Below, one piece after another: positions 47,026 to 55,641 of a stretch of 64,000 bases of DNA. Numbering within the stretch: position 1 is the stretch's first letter; each line of letters begins with the position of its first letter. The notes beneath the pieces were generated by a model that saw only the letters and a program-made list of their open reading frames with translations, was not told where the DNA came from and ran no database searches. The translations under genes were made by a program, and so were the position numbers. The stretch is from Dyadobacter sp. NIV53 (GTDB taxonomy: Bacteria; Bacteroidota; Bacteroidia; Cytophagales; Spirosomataceae): the NCBI RefSeq assembly GCF_019711195.1, contig NZ_CP081299.1:5242501-5306500 (forward strand). The letters run 5' to 3'.

Positions 47026-47065
47026 TTTTATACTGAGCGAACGACCTGATCCGCTCAGTATAAAA
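47026..47065. terminator. Hairpin between convergent pheA and the 721-residue protein gene
   Basis: TTTTATACTGAGCG at 47026-47039 pairs perfectly with CGCTCAGTATAAAA at 47052-47065 (14 pairs, loop of 12). No U-run follows on either strand, so it may stall or protect transcript ends rather than act as a classic terminator. Confidence 0.55.
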
Positions 47066-47095
47066 TCAAATCCTGGAAATTCTCAAAATATTAAT

Positions 47096-49261
47096 TTACT
47101 TCTTCAATTTGCCACGGTATAACACCGGCCAGTTTCCATACAATTCTATAGTTGCTACATTACCATCAGGAAGTTTTACATTTACCTTTTTCGATGCATT
47201 TGGTGCCTGAAAGCTGTCCACAGCAAGAACAGCAATCTGATTCCCTTTCACAATCGCTGTCACAAACGGTTCTTTCCTGTCAATTGCTAATATGGCCTGT
47301 TCCTTTTTTGGTTCAATCCATTTTCCGTTCAGTTCGAACGGCAAATCCTGATTTATGCCACCAATAAGAATATCTTCCACCTGTTTTGCCATCCAGTTTC
47401 CTAATACATAATATTCGGTCGGATAATCCCAGTAAGTTGGTGTTGCTGGTGCGCCGGGAGCTCTCTTTATTGCTGATATATCTGTTTTGCCATCAGCAGG
47501 ATGCCATTCCTTATACCAGCCGCTTGCTTCGTCAGGAATGTTGTACCCATTTGGATCATTTCCGGCGGGGCCGCTATCACTCCATAAATAATAACCGTCG
47601 AAAAGAATTAAGGAAAATAACGATAAACTTAATGCCTGACTGGCCGGCATTATTTCTAATTGATTGAGTATTAATTCACCTTTTGGATTTGTTGTCTGAA
47701 AATTCCAGGGCACAACCGGGTCACCATAAAGTGGCTGATATTTGTTCCAGCCATAAAAAATGAATTTGTTGTTTTTCTGATAAGGAATCAATTTATTAAT
47801 CCGCATAGAATGAATAGCCGAAAGCAGGACATAATTATTTACCGTATTTCCTTGGGCATCCATGGCAAACATGGCTTTGGGATATACATCAATAGGTGTA
47901 ACATTAAAGAGGTTTTGAAAACTTTCACCATTGGGCAGCGGATCAAAATTGCTGTTATTGGATTTTGGGTTTTCGTAGTCCTTTACATACTCTAATGGAT
48001 CTTTACTTGCGGTGTTACTGATGTGTGGATTGGTATAAGCTCCCCCTCCCCAATAATCCATCAGACGAAGATTCGGATGTGCTTTCCGTATCGGCTCCGT
48101 AAACCAGATTAACCGTTGCTTAACTTCCGGTGTGTAATGCTGGTTCCAGAACTCAAAATCAAATGCATAAACAGCAAAATCGGGTATATGCGCAATAGAT
48201 TCTACTTCTTGTTTGCTGAGGCTTCCAAACCACTTTTCATCTTTGTCGCCAAAATTGTTAGGTGTTGCGGTCCAGTGCAGTTTTTGAACGGGCAAATCTT
48301 TTTCCCAGCCATATAAATAGTTAATTCCTCGTTTGAAATAATTTTCAGGAGATACGTAAGCGTTCAAACGGTACTGCATCACCATTTTACCTGCTATTGG
48401 CTCAAACTCAGGAAATTTTGTGTCAAAATCGGCGTTAATGGTTCTGGAAGGTGAAAACCATTCAGGAGTTGCAATTTGGGTTAGCTGCGAATTCTCTGAA
48501 ACTGAGCTATGCCCGTCAATCCATATATTTTGCTGACGAACAGTCCTGTTTCTTAATTTATTCCACCAATCATTATAAGGTGCATCAATCCAGCGGGCGG
48601 TAACAGAATACAAATAACCTGGTTTTACTTCAATTCCCTGATTCATATTGTTCACCGCAATTCCGTCGATCATAATTACACGGGTTCTTCCGTCATCATA
48701 ATTGGCAAAATCTTTCAGGTAAATGCGGCCATCTTTCTGAACCGGCCTTATATCCAGCCAGATATCTTTACTTCCTTTCCTTACCCATTTTTCTTCTGCC
48801 AGAATTTCATTACTGCGTGTTGCATCGTAATAAAAAGACGCTGTGGTGCCACATCCGGCTTGTCCCAGGCTGGTTACTTTTATGGTTGCAGGACCTTGTT
48901 TCAACGTCACTTTTGTCAAAGTAAGCCAGGTGCCGTGGCGGTGCTGCACGTGGCCGAATTGTTGTACAAAACCATTCTGTGATATTTCAACATCATAAGG
49001 TGCGAGCCCTGAGGCATTGGCTGCGAGTTCAAACTGCATTTCTTTTCCGATCTGTTTGTAACGGCGCACAGTAAGATCACAAGCTTTTGAAGAAGAGTCC
49101 AGCGTTTTTGCAATAAGCACATTCTGTACCTTTTCCGAATATATTTTATCCCGGGAAGGGCCAAATCTGTTCCAAACCCAAATTCCGGTTCCGGCCAAAA
49201 AAAGCAGGGTACCGCTGATCCATAAAAAGACTGTTTTTGACAAAATTTTATTTTTATTCAA
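47096..49261 (-). CDS. Large membrane-anchored or secreted protein of unknown function
   Basis: The protein has 721 residues. A signal anchor is at about 10-30 (VFLWISGTLLFLAGTGIWVW). Residues 55-250 look like beta-rich modules (KVTLKQGPATIKVTSLGQ). A central region (about 310-560) has the pattern of a TIM-barrel glycosidase: FAVYAFDFEFWNQHY, LRLMDYWGGGAY, LILFDGYYLWSDSG. The end (about 660-720) is another beta domain (VNVKLPDGNVATIELYGNW). I do not recognise a named family. A carbohydrate-active role in the periplasm or outer surface is a guess from fold-like patterns and the aromatic-rich motifs. The neighbours, pheA and a beta-barrel, do not help. Confidence 0.7.
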   Translation of the reverse strand: MNKNKILSKTVFLWISGTLLFLAGTGIWVWNRFGPSRDKIYSEKVQNVLIAKTLDSSSKACDLTVRRYKQIGKEMQFELAANASGLAPYDVEISQNGFVQQFGHVQHRHGTWLTLTKVTLKQGPATIKVTSLGQAGCGTTASFYYDATRSNEILAEEKWVRKGSKDIWLDIRPVQKDGRIYLKDFANYDDGRTRVIMIDGIAVNNMNQGIEVKPGYLYSVTARWIDAPYNDWWNKLRNRTVRQQNIWIDGHSSVSENSQLTQIATPEWFSPSRTINADFDTKFPEFEPIAGKMVMQYRLNAYVSPENYFKRGINYLYGWEKDLPVQKLHWTATPNNFGDKDEKWFGSLSKQEVESIAHIPDFAVYAFDFEFWNQHYTPEVKQRLIWFTEPIRKAHPNLRLMDYWGGGAYTNPHISNTASKDPLEYVKDYENPKSNNSNFDPLPNGESFQNLFNVTPIDVYPKAMFAMDAQGNTVNNYVLLSAIHSMRINKLIPYQKNNKFIFYGWNKYQPLYGDPVVPWNFQTTNPKGELILNQLEIMPASQALSLSLFSLILFDGYYLWSDSGPAGNDPNGYNIPDEASGWYKEWHPADGKTDISAIKRAPGAPATPTYWDYPTEYYVLGNWMAKQVEDILIGGINQDLPFELNGKWIEPKKEQAILAIDRKEPFVTAIVKGNQIAVLAVDSFQAPNASKKVNVKLPDGNVATIELYGNWPVLYRGKLKK

Positions 49262-49277
49262 GACTTAATAAATTGAG

Positions 49278-49335
49278 AATTGGCATGGAAATGAATCATC
49301 AAAGATACTTTGACTCATTCACTTCCATGCCAATT
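49278..49335 (-). terminator. Strong hairpin after the outer-membrane barrel gene
   Basis: AATTGGCATGGAAATGAAT at 49278-49296 pairs with ATTCACTTCCATGCCAATT at 49317-49335 with one mismatch. The loop folds again as TCAAAG/CTTTGA. The hairpin lies 22 bases beyond the stop codon at 49358, on the minus strand. A short AT-rich stretch rather than a clean U-run follows. Confidence 0.65.
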
Positions 49336-49357
49336 TTATAAAATCAGACTCTTACAG

Positions 49358-50023
49358 CTAATTACCACCAGCGGTAAAAAAACCTACTGATGCATTTAAT
49401 GTTGGAACCCCTTTGTCAACGTAATCATATTTGAACGAAGTACCCTGGTATTTTACGCGTACATCGGCACCAAATGATCCGTCTTTTTTAAACATGAATT
49501 TTGATCCCACACCAACCCCATAAGTAGGTGCTGTTTTTTGTTTCTGCTGAGCCAGGCTGCCATAATACAATGTATAATCAAGAAAACTGATTCCGCCACT
49601 CAACTGTACATAAGGTTGTATAGATGAACTTTTAGGCAGAAAATGATAATTAACAAAAAACTGTAATGGATATTGTGTCAGTGTCCTTGTCTGAACGGCA
49701 GAAACGGTCTCGTCTCCGCTTTCATATATAGCTCTGGGAATCCTTTTCTGAAAATAAGATGAACCTAATTCACCACCTACCGATAATGGAGAGTTGCGAA
49801 GGACCCATTCCAAAGAAATTGAATAGTTTTTGAAAGAGGCTTTATCTATATAGGAATCAGAAAATGAGCCTAACGGAATTGCACCTGTATACCGTACTGT
49901 TGCAAGATAATGCGTATAACGTTCAAACGGGGAAGGCAAGGTATATAACCGGGGTGCTGTTTCCTGTGCATGCACCGATGAAAGTGCTGAAATAAGAAAC
50001 GCAGCTAAAATTATTTTTTTCAT
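49358..50023 (-). CDS. Outer-membrane beta-barrel protein (porin-like)
   Basis: The protein has 221 residues. Its signal peptide is MKKIILAAFLISALSSVHAQ. Alternating hydrophobic and polar residues then form about eight strands, such as YLATVRYTGAIPLGSFSDSY, LQFFVNYHFLP and YVQLSGGISFLDYTLYYG. It ends VPTLNASVGFFTAGGN, near an aromatic that could be the barrel signature. The family is a generic Bacteroidota outer-membrane barrel, and no ligand is known. The DUF4136 lipoprotein gene is two bases upstream. Confidence 0.8.
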   Translation of the reverse strand: MKKIILAAFLISALSSVHAQETAPRLYTLPSPFERYTHYLATVRYTGAIPLGSFSDSYIDKASFKNYSISLEWVLRNSPLSVGGELGSSYFQKRIPRAIYESGDETVSAVQTRTLTQYPLQFFVNYHFLPKSSSIQPYVQLSGGISFLDYTLYYGSLAQQKQKTAPTYGVGVGSKFMFKKDGSFGADVRVKYQGTSFKYDYVDKGVPTLNASVGFFTAGGN

Positions 50024-50025
50024 TT

Positions 50026-50625
50026 TTAATTATTTTTAAGATACTTGGACTGGGCAAAAATTGAATCTACCATCTGGTCAATATACTGCCTGCTACCAAT
50101 GCCTGATCCGCGGATTTGCGCATCCCAGATTACGTTGAATGTTTTGTCTGCTATATTAGGATTTTTAAAATCAACCATTGAAATCAGCCAGTAACTTTCG
50201 CTGGTTTCATAATATTGGTAATAACTTGGATAGCCATACCCATATCCTCCGCCCCAGTAACTTCCGTAATAAGGCTGCGACACCACGTTTAGCTGCGTAT
50301 TGGTAACCCAGGCAGCATTAATTCCCACATCTGGTTTTGCACTTGGAGCGACATATGTATAACCAAGGTTTTTCATATTGGTTATAATCCGCACCAGCAG
50401 ATCTTTGTCTATTTCTGTCAGTGCTGTACCACTCTGGTTATTTTCCACAACTAACACCGAATCCACAATGCTGAACGTTTTGTACTCTTTGTAATCGGCG
50501 TCTGTATCCCGGTTTGTGATATAAACGAGCGATTCTTCTGTCGACAAATCGTTGATCGGATCATTGGAACAGGAGAATAAACCGAAGGTGGTAATAAGAA
50601 TAATTAATGAAGTTAGCTTTAACAT
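50026..50625 (-). CDS. DUF4136 lipoprotein
   Basis: The protein has 199 residues. Its lipobox LFSC with Cys19 predicts lipid anchoring. YKTFSIVDSVLVV and LVRIITNMKNLGYTYV are the DUF4136 pattern. A Gly-Tyr-rich insert (YWGGGYGYGYPSYYQYY) and NVIWDAQIRGSG follow, then a C-terminal helix. The role is unknown, though such lipoproteins are common envelope proteins. It overlaps no other gene and sits immediately before the beta-barrel gene, so the pair is probably an operon. Confidence 0.85.
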   Translation of the reverse strand: MLKLTSLIILITTFGLFSCSNDPINDLSTEESLVYITNRDTDADYKEYKTFSIVDSVLVVENNQSGTALTEIDKDLLVRIITNMKNLGYTYVAPSAKPDVGINAAWVTNTQLNVVSQPYYGSYWGGGYGYGYPSYYQYYETSESYWLISMVDFKNPNIADKTFNVIWDAQIRGSGIGSRQYIDQMVDSIFAQSKYLKNN

Positions 50626-50923
50626 TTTTTTTGTTTTGTATTTAATATGTTTACTAAACGAAATTTAATTTTGAAGATTTTATTTCCTCGTATTTCTGCG
50701 TTCTTTTTATTTTTATCATTTCTGATACATATACTGACTATTCATAAACTAAATTGGTTGGAACAGTAATTTAATTTATAGTTGGATCAGAAAAAAATCG
50801 CACCTTAATTAAGGCAATTTGTAAAAGACATATTACTATTGTAAAAATTAGCATTAATCAAAAATCGGGCAGAAAATTTTCATTGAAGAATATAATTCAG
50901 ATGCTCCAAACGGAACAAATCTT
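50626..50923. other. Divergent promoter region without a gene
   Basis: These 298 AT-rich bases separate the divergent DUF4136 and DinB genes. I see poly-T and poly-A tracts but no full-length -7 box, no repeat and no coding sequence. It presumably holds the two start sites. Confidence 0.4.
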
Positions 50924-51481
50924 ATGGAATCAAAAGACGAAATTTTAAGGATTATAGATGTATTAAACGATACATATGAAAGCGAAGAGGCTTGGTATGG
51001 CCCATCGGTGGTAGAGGCACTCCGGGATGTAACACCTAAAATGGCAGAAGCAAGGATCAGCTCAAATACGAATTCCATTGCTGAAATTGCTTACCACATG
51101 ACTACCTGGCGCATATTTGCAGTCCGGAAAATTCAGGGTGACGCAGAGTTCGATATCAAAACAAAAGATAAGGACTGGAAAAAATTCCCCATCGTTGATG
51201 AATTTGAATGGGAAGCGATCCAGATGGAGTTAAGCCTTTCGCAGGAAGAATTAATTTCTGAACTTGAAAAAATTGAAAGTGATGCATTTCTGGAAGAATT
51301 TGTTCCTGGAAGGGATTACTCTTATTATACCATGATCCATGGTGTGATTCAGCATGATGTGTACCACACCGGCCAGATTGGATTAATAAAAAAAGCGGTC
51401 AAAGGATTGCAGCTTGAAGATGATGATTTCGGCGCATACGATGATCGCTCTGAGTTTGATAAAGACACTGATTATTTTTGA
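50924..51481 (+). CDS. DinB-like protein (four-helix metal-binding fold)
   Basis: The protein has 185 residues. EAWYGPSVVEALRDVTPKMA and SIAEIAYHMTTWRIFAVRKI (His near 53) and then VIQHDVYHTGQIGLIKKAV (two histidines near 146 and 150) give the three-histidine pattern of the DinB/YfiT-like fold. Family members are metal-dependent thiol- or bacillithiol-transfer enzymes or of unknown role. The gene stands alone with no obvious partner. Confidence 0.85.
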   Translation: MESKDEILRIIDVLNDTYESEEAWYGPSVVEALRDVTPKMAEARISSNTNSIAEIAYHMTTWRIFAVRKIQGDAEFDIKTKDKDWKKFPIVDEFEWEAIQMELSLSQEELISELEKIESDAFLEEFVPGRDYSYYTMIHGVIQHDVYHTGQIGLIKKAVKGLQLEDDDFGAYDDRSEFDKDTDYF

Positions 51482-51626
51482 TAAAATTTAAGGTTTGCAT
51501 TCTTGTCAGTCAACCTTAAATTGTGTTCAAAACAGGAATGAATTGGCTATTCGGTATATCGGGTAGCTTTTTTTATGAATTGTCTTAAATCTGTGCAACA
51601 TTTGACACTTTATCGCACCATCTCTT

Positions 51627-52303
51627 ATGAAAATACTTGTTGTAGAAGACGAACCAAAGCTAGCCGGATTTTTAAAACGAGGTTTAGAAGAGCAATCCTG
51701 GGAAGTGGAATTGGCTTATGATGGTCAGGTTGGGAAAAAATGGCTTCTAATTATCGTTTTGATGTCATCGTTTTAGATGTCAACCTGCCTATAATTAATG
51801 GTTATGATCTTGCCAAACAACTCAGGGGTGATGGGCTTGCTACGCCTATTTTATTTTTAACGGCATTGGGTACCATTGATGATAAACTGGATGGCTTTGA
51901 TGCAGGAGGGGACGATTATCTGGTAAAACCATTTGAATTCAGGGAGCTTATTGCTAGAATAAAAGTGCTTTCACAAAGAAACAGCAACAGGGAGCAATCC
52001 AGCCAGATACTGAGCCTGGCGGATCTTGAACTTAACCTGGATGAAAAAGTAGCACGCCGCGCAGGTAACCGCATTGATCTGACGGCCAAAGAATTTGCTT
52101 TATTGGAATACCTGATGCGAAACCGCGGCAGGGTGGTCTCACGTGTAGACATTGCTGAGCAGGTTTGGGATATCAGGTTCGATACAGGAACTAATGTAAT
52201 TGATGTCTATATCAATTTTTTAAGGAAAAAAGTGGATAAGGATTATGCTACCAAGCTGATTCATACTGTGGTAGGTATGGGATATATTTTCAAAGAAGAA
52301 TGA
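51627..52303 (+). pseudogene. OmpR/PhoB-type response regulator, interrupted by one frameshift
   Basis: The ATG at 51627 opens a receiver domain (MKILVVEDEPKLAGFLKRGL) that shifts out of frame at AYDGQVGKK. The second frame, 51740-52303, continues MASNYRFDVIVLDVNLP with the phospho-acceptor aspartate and LVKPFEF. One extra A in the run 51735-51740 joins them into about 225 residues, the normal length. The winged-helix DNA-binding domain is complete (LTAKEFALLEYLMRNRGRV, VVGMGYIFKEE). The kinase gene overlaps its stop by four bases (ATGA). It is probably intact in the organism. Confidence 0.9.
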
Positions 52304-53670
52304 ATATAAAATCCCGTCTTACACTGCTCTTCACCATGCTGGTAGGTTCTATCATGGCATTGTTCTGTTTGTCCACCTATTTTTTTTACGACCAATACCG
52401 TGAAAAGCAATTTTATTCTTTTTTAAATGAAAGAGGACAGACTATTGCACAGCTGGTAGAAGCAAGCAATGGGATCAGCAAGGACGATATTGTTAAAATT
52501 GAAAAGGAAAATAATACCGTTTTGCTTGATGAAGAGATCACGATCTACAACGGAGAGGATTCACTGATTTTTACAAGTGGAAAAGAAAAATTTTTCCTTT
52601 CTCCTTCCTCACTACGGGAAGCGAGAAACGGCCATGAAATCCATACAAAATACAAAAAGAAAGAAGTAATTATTATCAGGCATATCCTGCAGGACCATAG
52701 AAAACCCTGGGTTGTTGCTGTCGTAGCAAGCGATATTCATGGAATGAACCAGTTGAAGCGCCTGAGAGAAATCCTGGTAATAGGATGGCTTTTGTCATTG
52801 GTTTTGGTAGGAGTAGCAGGCTGGCAGTTTGCCAATGATGCCATTAAACCGGTTTCTGACATAATTGACCAGGTTAATAATATTTCGGCGGGAAATTTAC
52901 ATGAAAAAGTAACGGTAGGCCGGGAAAAGGATGAACTGGCATCACTGGCTCAAACATTCAATCTGATGCTCAACAGGCTGGAAATTGCATTCGTGGCTCA
53001 AAAGAATTTTGTATCTCATGCCTCTCACGAATTAAGGACTCCGCTTGCACTAATTATGAGTGAAGTGGAAGTAACATTAATGAAAGAAAGAACGGCGGCG
53101 AATTACCAGGATGCGTTAACAGGTATTTTGTCAGAAGCAAAGGAAATGAATGAGCTGGTAAGCAGGCTACTGGAATTGGCTCGTACTGAGGAGCACGCAT
53201 TTCGGGTTACCTTTTCTAAAATCAGGATTGATGAAGTACTCTGGCAGGCAAAAGCATCTGTTCAGCAAAAAAATCCCGGTTACGAAGTACATATACACTA
53301 TGACCGGATTCCGGATAATGAGGAAGAACTGAAAAGGTATGGTGATGAAAGTCTGCTTAAAACCGCATTCCTCAACTTAATGGATAATGCCTGTAAATAT
53401 TCCGAAAACAAGACAGTTCATGTATATCTTGAAACCCGCAAAGATTTAATTACCATAAACTTCAAAGACTTCGGAACAGGAATAGCTGCCGAAGAACTTC
53501 CGTATGTATTCGATACATTTTATCGCAGTGCAACCACAATGAACAAGGCAGGTTACGGCATTGGGCTGGCTCTGACCAAAAGAATAATAACTATGCAGGG
53601 TGCCAGTATTAATGTAGAGTCCAAAGTAGGAGCTGGCACAACTTTCACTTTAAAATTCCCGCCTTTTTAA
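52300..53670 (+). CDS. Membrane sensor histidine kinase
   Basis: The protein has 456 residues. Membrane helices are at about 10-30 and 158-178, around a sensor domain of about 125 residues. A HAMP domain follows (INNISAGNLHEKV-like, about 190-230). The HisKA motif FVSHASHELRTPLALI has His243. The ATPase domain has FLNLMDNACKYSE (N box), FGTGIAAEELPYVFDTFYR and GYGIGLALTKRI (G boxes). It phosphorylates the regulator encoded just upstream. No signal or target can be named. The SulP gene follows 176 bases later with its own upstream space, so it is not clearly in the operon. Confidence 0.93.
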   Translation: MNIKSRLTLLFTMLVGSIMALFCLSTYFFYDQYREKQFYSFLNERGQTIAQLVEASNGISKDDIVKIEKENNTVLLDEEITIYNGEDSLIFTSGKEKFFLSPSSLREARNGHEIHTKYKKKEVIIIRHILQDHRKPWVVAVVASDIHGMNQLKRLREILVIGWLLSLVLVGVAGWQFANDAIKPVSDIIDQVNNISAGNLHEKVTVGREKDELASLAQTFNLMLNRLEIAFVAQKNFVSHASHELRTPLALIMSEVEVTLMKERTAANYQDALTGILSEAKEMNELVSRLLELARTEEHAFRVTFSKIRIDEVLWQAKASVQQKNPGYEVHIHYDRIPDNEEELKRYGDESLLKTAFLNLMDNACKYSENKTVHVYLETRKDLITINFKDFGTGIAAEELPYVFDTFYRSATTMNKAGYGIGLALTKRIITMQGASINVESKVGAGTTFTLKFPPF

Positions 53671-53846
53671 TTTTCTTTTAATTCGGTGTTAATGTGACTT
53701 TAACACATTCCAAAGTAATTTGTAGCATAGATTCAATGATCGGATTTATACATGCTACCAAGCATTGCTGTGCCAGACTTAAGTACCTGTTTTTTATGTC
53801 TAGTTTTTTAGAAGTTGATATGTCTGATTCTAATCTGATCTAAAAA

Positions 53847-55466
53847 ATGATGAAGTCAGCACTGAGAAAGCCTGCAACTGGTGTAGTTGGGTTAAAGGAA
53901 AACTGGAAGGCTGATCTGTTATCTGGTTTTTTGGTCTCGCTCATTGCTTTGCCATTAAGTTTAGGTATTGCTGGTGCAAGTAACTTTCCTCCGATTATGG
54001 GAGTGGTGAGTGCTATTGTTGGAGGCATTGTTGTTTCGTTTTTTACAAATTCAGAATTAACTATAAAAGGTCCTGCGGCTGGTCTTATTGTAATTGTTGC
54101 AGGAGCAGTTGACGAACTTGGAAAAGGAAACCCGGTTGCTGGATGGCATCTTGCCTTAGGAGCTATTGTTGTTGCGGGTATTATACAAGTATTAATGGGC
54201 GTTTTTAAACTCCCGAGATTTGCGGATTTCTTTCCATTGTCAGCCGTATACGGTATGCTGGCTGCAATAGGGATCATTATCATGTCAAAGCAGCTTCATC
54301 TTGCAGTTGGTATTGCGCCTTCTGAATTAAAAGGTAAAGAACCGCTTGAATTGATTAAAATGGTTCCGCACAGTCTGTTACAAATGGAATACCATATTGC
54401 GATCATCGGCCTGGTTAGTCTGATGATCATGTTTGGATGGAAATATCTGTCTTTTTCATTCTTTAAAAAATTGCCGCCTGCATTGGTTGTTTTAGTTGTT
54501 TCGGTTTTACTTGGTCAGTTCTTTCATTTATTTGAACCTGCTTACCGGGATTTCAAACCACTGATCAATCCGGGTGATTTTACACTTGCATACAATGTAG
54601 ATTTTGGTGGAATGAAAGGAGATTTGCTTCCCGTTTTCATAAAGTTCGTTGCAATGTTTGCGCTGGTTGGAAGTCTTGAATCGTTGCTAACTGTTAAAGC
54701 GATCGATCTTTTGGATCCATTCAAACGCAGGGCTGATTTAAGCAGGGACGTAGTAGCAGTTGGTATAGGTAATATAGTGGCAGGTTTTATTGGCGGTTTT
54801 CCAATGATTTCAGAAGTAGCGAGAAGTTCTGCTAATATTAATAATGGTGGTAAAACACGCTGGGCTAATCTATTTCATGGAATATTTCTTTTAATATTTG
54901 TGGTTGCACTTTCCCCGCTTGTTAAAATGATTCCTGTTGCAGCTTTGGCGGCGATGTTAATATTTGTAGGTTTTCGCCTGGCTTCTCCAATGGAATTTAA
55001 ACACGTTTATTACATTGGTAAAGAGCAGCTTGTTATATTTTTAGTAACTATTGCAGTCACATTGAGTACTGATTTGCTGATAGGTATTGCAGCTGGAATT
55101 ATTACCAAAATAATTATCCAGTTGTATTACGGTGTAAAGCTTTCCCACATATTTTCGCCAAAAGTTGAGATACGTGTCAATAATGAAGTGTATTTCGTGG
55201 ACGTACCAAGAGCAGCTGTATTTACAAATTATTTGAGTCTTAAAGGTAAATTGGAATCGATACCAAAAGGTAAAAACGTACATGTCGATTTTTCAGATTC
55301 ACCTTATGTCGATCATACCGTAATGGAAAATGTTACCCGCTTCAAAAATGATTACGAGCAATCGGGAGGGCACATGGAACTGATAGGTTTTGAACATCAT
55401 ATAACACTATCCGACCACCCGCTTGCTGCCAGAAAAAATCAGAAGAGGGAAACAATACTGAGTTAA
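53847..55466 (+). CDS. SulP-family anion transporter with STAS domain
   Basis: The protein has 539 residues. LLSGFLVSLIALPLSLGIAG and GPAAGLIVIVAGAVDELG are the SulP signature region, within about 12-14 helices to residue 430. FKHVYYIGKEQL and the C-terminal STAS domain (about 435-530, VHVDFSDSPYVDHTVMENV) complete the family. It carries sulfate, bicarbonate or another anion, and the ion is not readable. It ends at a strong terminator. Confidence 0.93.
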   Translation: MMKSALRKPATGVVGLKENWKADLLSGFLVSLIALPLSLGIAGASNFPPIMGVVSAIVGGIVVSFFTNSELTIKGPAAGLIVIVAGAVDELGKGNPVAGWHLALGAIVVAGIIQVLMGVFKLPRFADFFPLSAVYGMLAAIGIIIMSKQLHLAVGIAPSELKGKEPLELIKMVPHSLLQMEYHIAIIGLVSLMIMFGWKYLSFSFFKKLPPALVVLVVSVLLGQFFHLFEPAYRDFKPLINPGDFTLAYNVDFGGMKGDLLPVFIKFVAMFALVGSLESLLTVKAIDLLDPFKRRADLSRDVVAVGIGNIVAGFIGGFPMISEVARSSANINNGGKTRWANLFHGIFLLIFVVALSPLVKMIPVAALAAMLIFVGFRLASPMEFKHVYYIGKEQLVIFLVTIAVTLSTDLLIGIAAGIITKIIIQLYYGVKLSHIFSPKVEIRVNNEVYFVDVPRAAVFTNYLSLKGKLESIPKGKNVHVDFSDSPYVDHTVMENVTRFKNDYEQSGGHMELIGFEHHITLSDHPLAARKNQKRETILS

Positions 55467-55494
55467 ATTAGATTTAGTTAGATGAGTAGTAAGG

Positions 55495-55530
55495 AAAAAT
55501 GGCCTCCGAGATTTTGGAGGCCATTTTTTT
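55495..55530. terminator. Terminator after the SulP gene
   Basis: AAAAATGGCCTCC at 55495-55507 pairs perfectly with GGAGGCCATTTTT at 55516-55528 around GAGATTTT, and two more T follow. The A-run on one arm makes it usable from both strands, between convergent genes. Confidence 0.92.
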
Positions 55531-55543
55531 GTTACAACGGGTT

Positions 55544-55636
55544 CACGCAGAATTAATGGAGTTTTGCGCAGAGTTTCGCAGAATAGCCATTAAAAACTCC
55601 CAGTTCTCTGCGTAAAACTCTCTTTAACTCTGCGTG
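55544..55636. repeat. Long imperfect palindrome with CTCTGCG cores
   Basis: GAGTTTTGCGCAGAG (55559-55573) pairs with CTCTGCGTAAAACTC (55606-55620) with one mismatch. Farther out CACGCAGAATTAA (from 55544) pairs with TTAACTCTGCGTG (to 55636), again with one mismatch. The arms of about 30 bases enclose a 32-base loop. It stands just after the SulP terminator and up to the MscS stop. It resembles dispersed REP-like palindromes. Confidence 0.7.
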
Positions 55637-55641
55637 ATACT

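Noticed and set aside
53840..54283. 147-codon minus-strand frame opposite the SulP gene
   Set aside because: Shadow of the Gly/Ala/Ile-rich transporter; the SulP signature and STAS domain on the plus strand are decisive.
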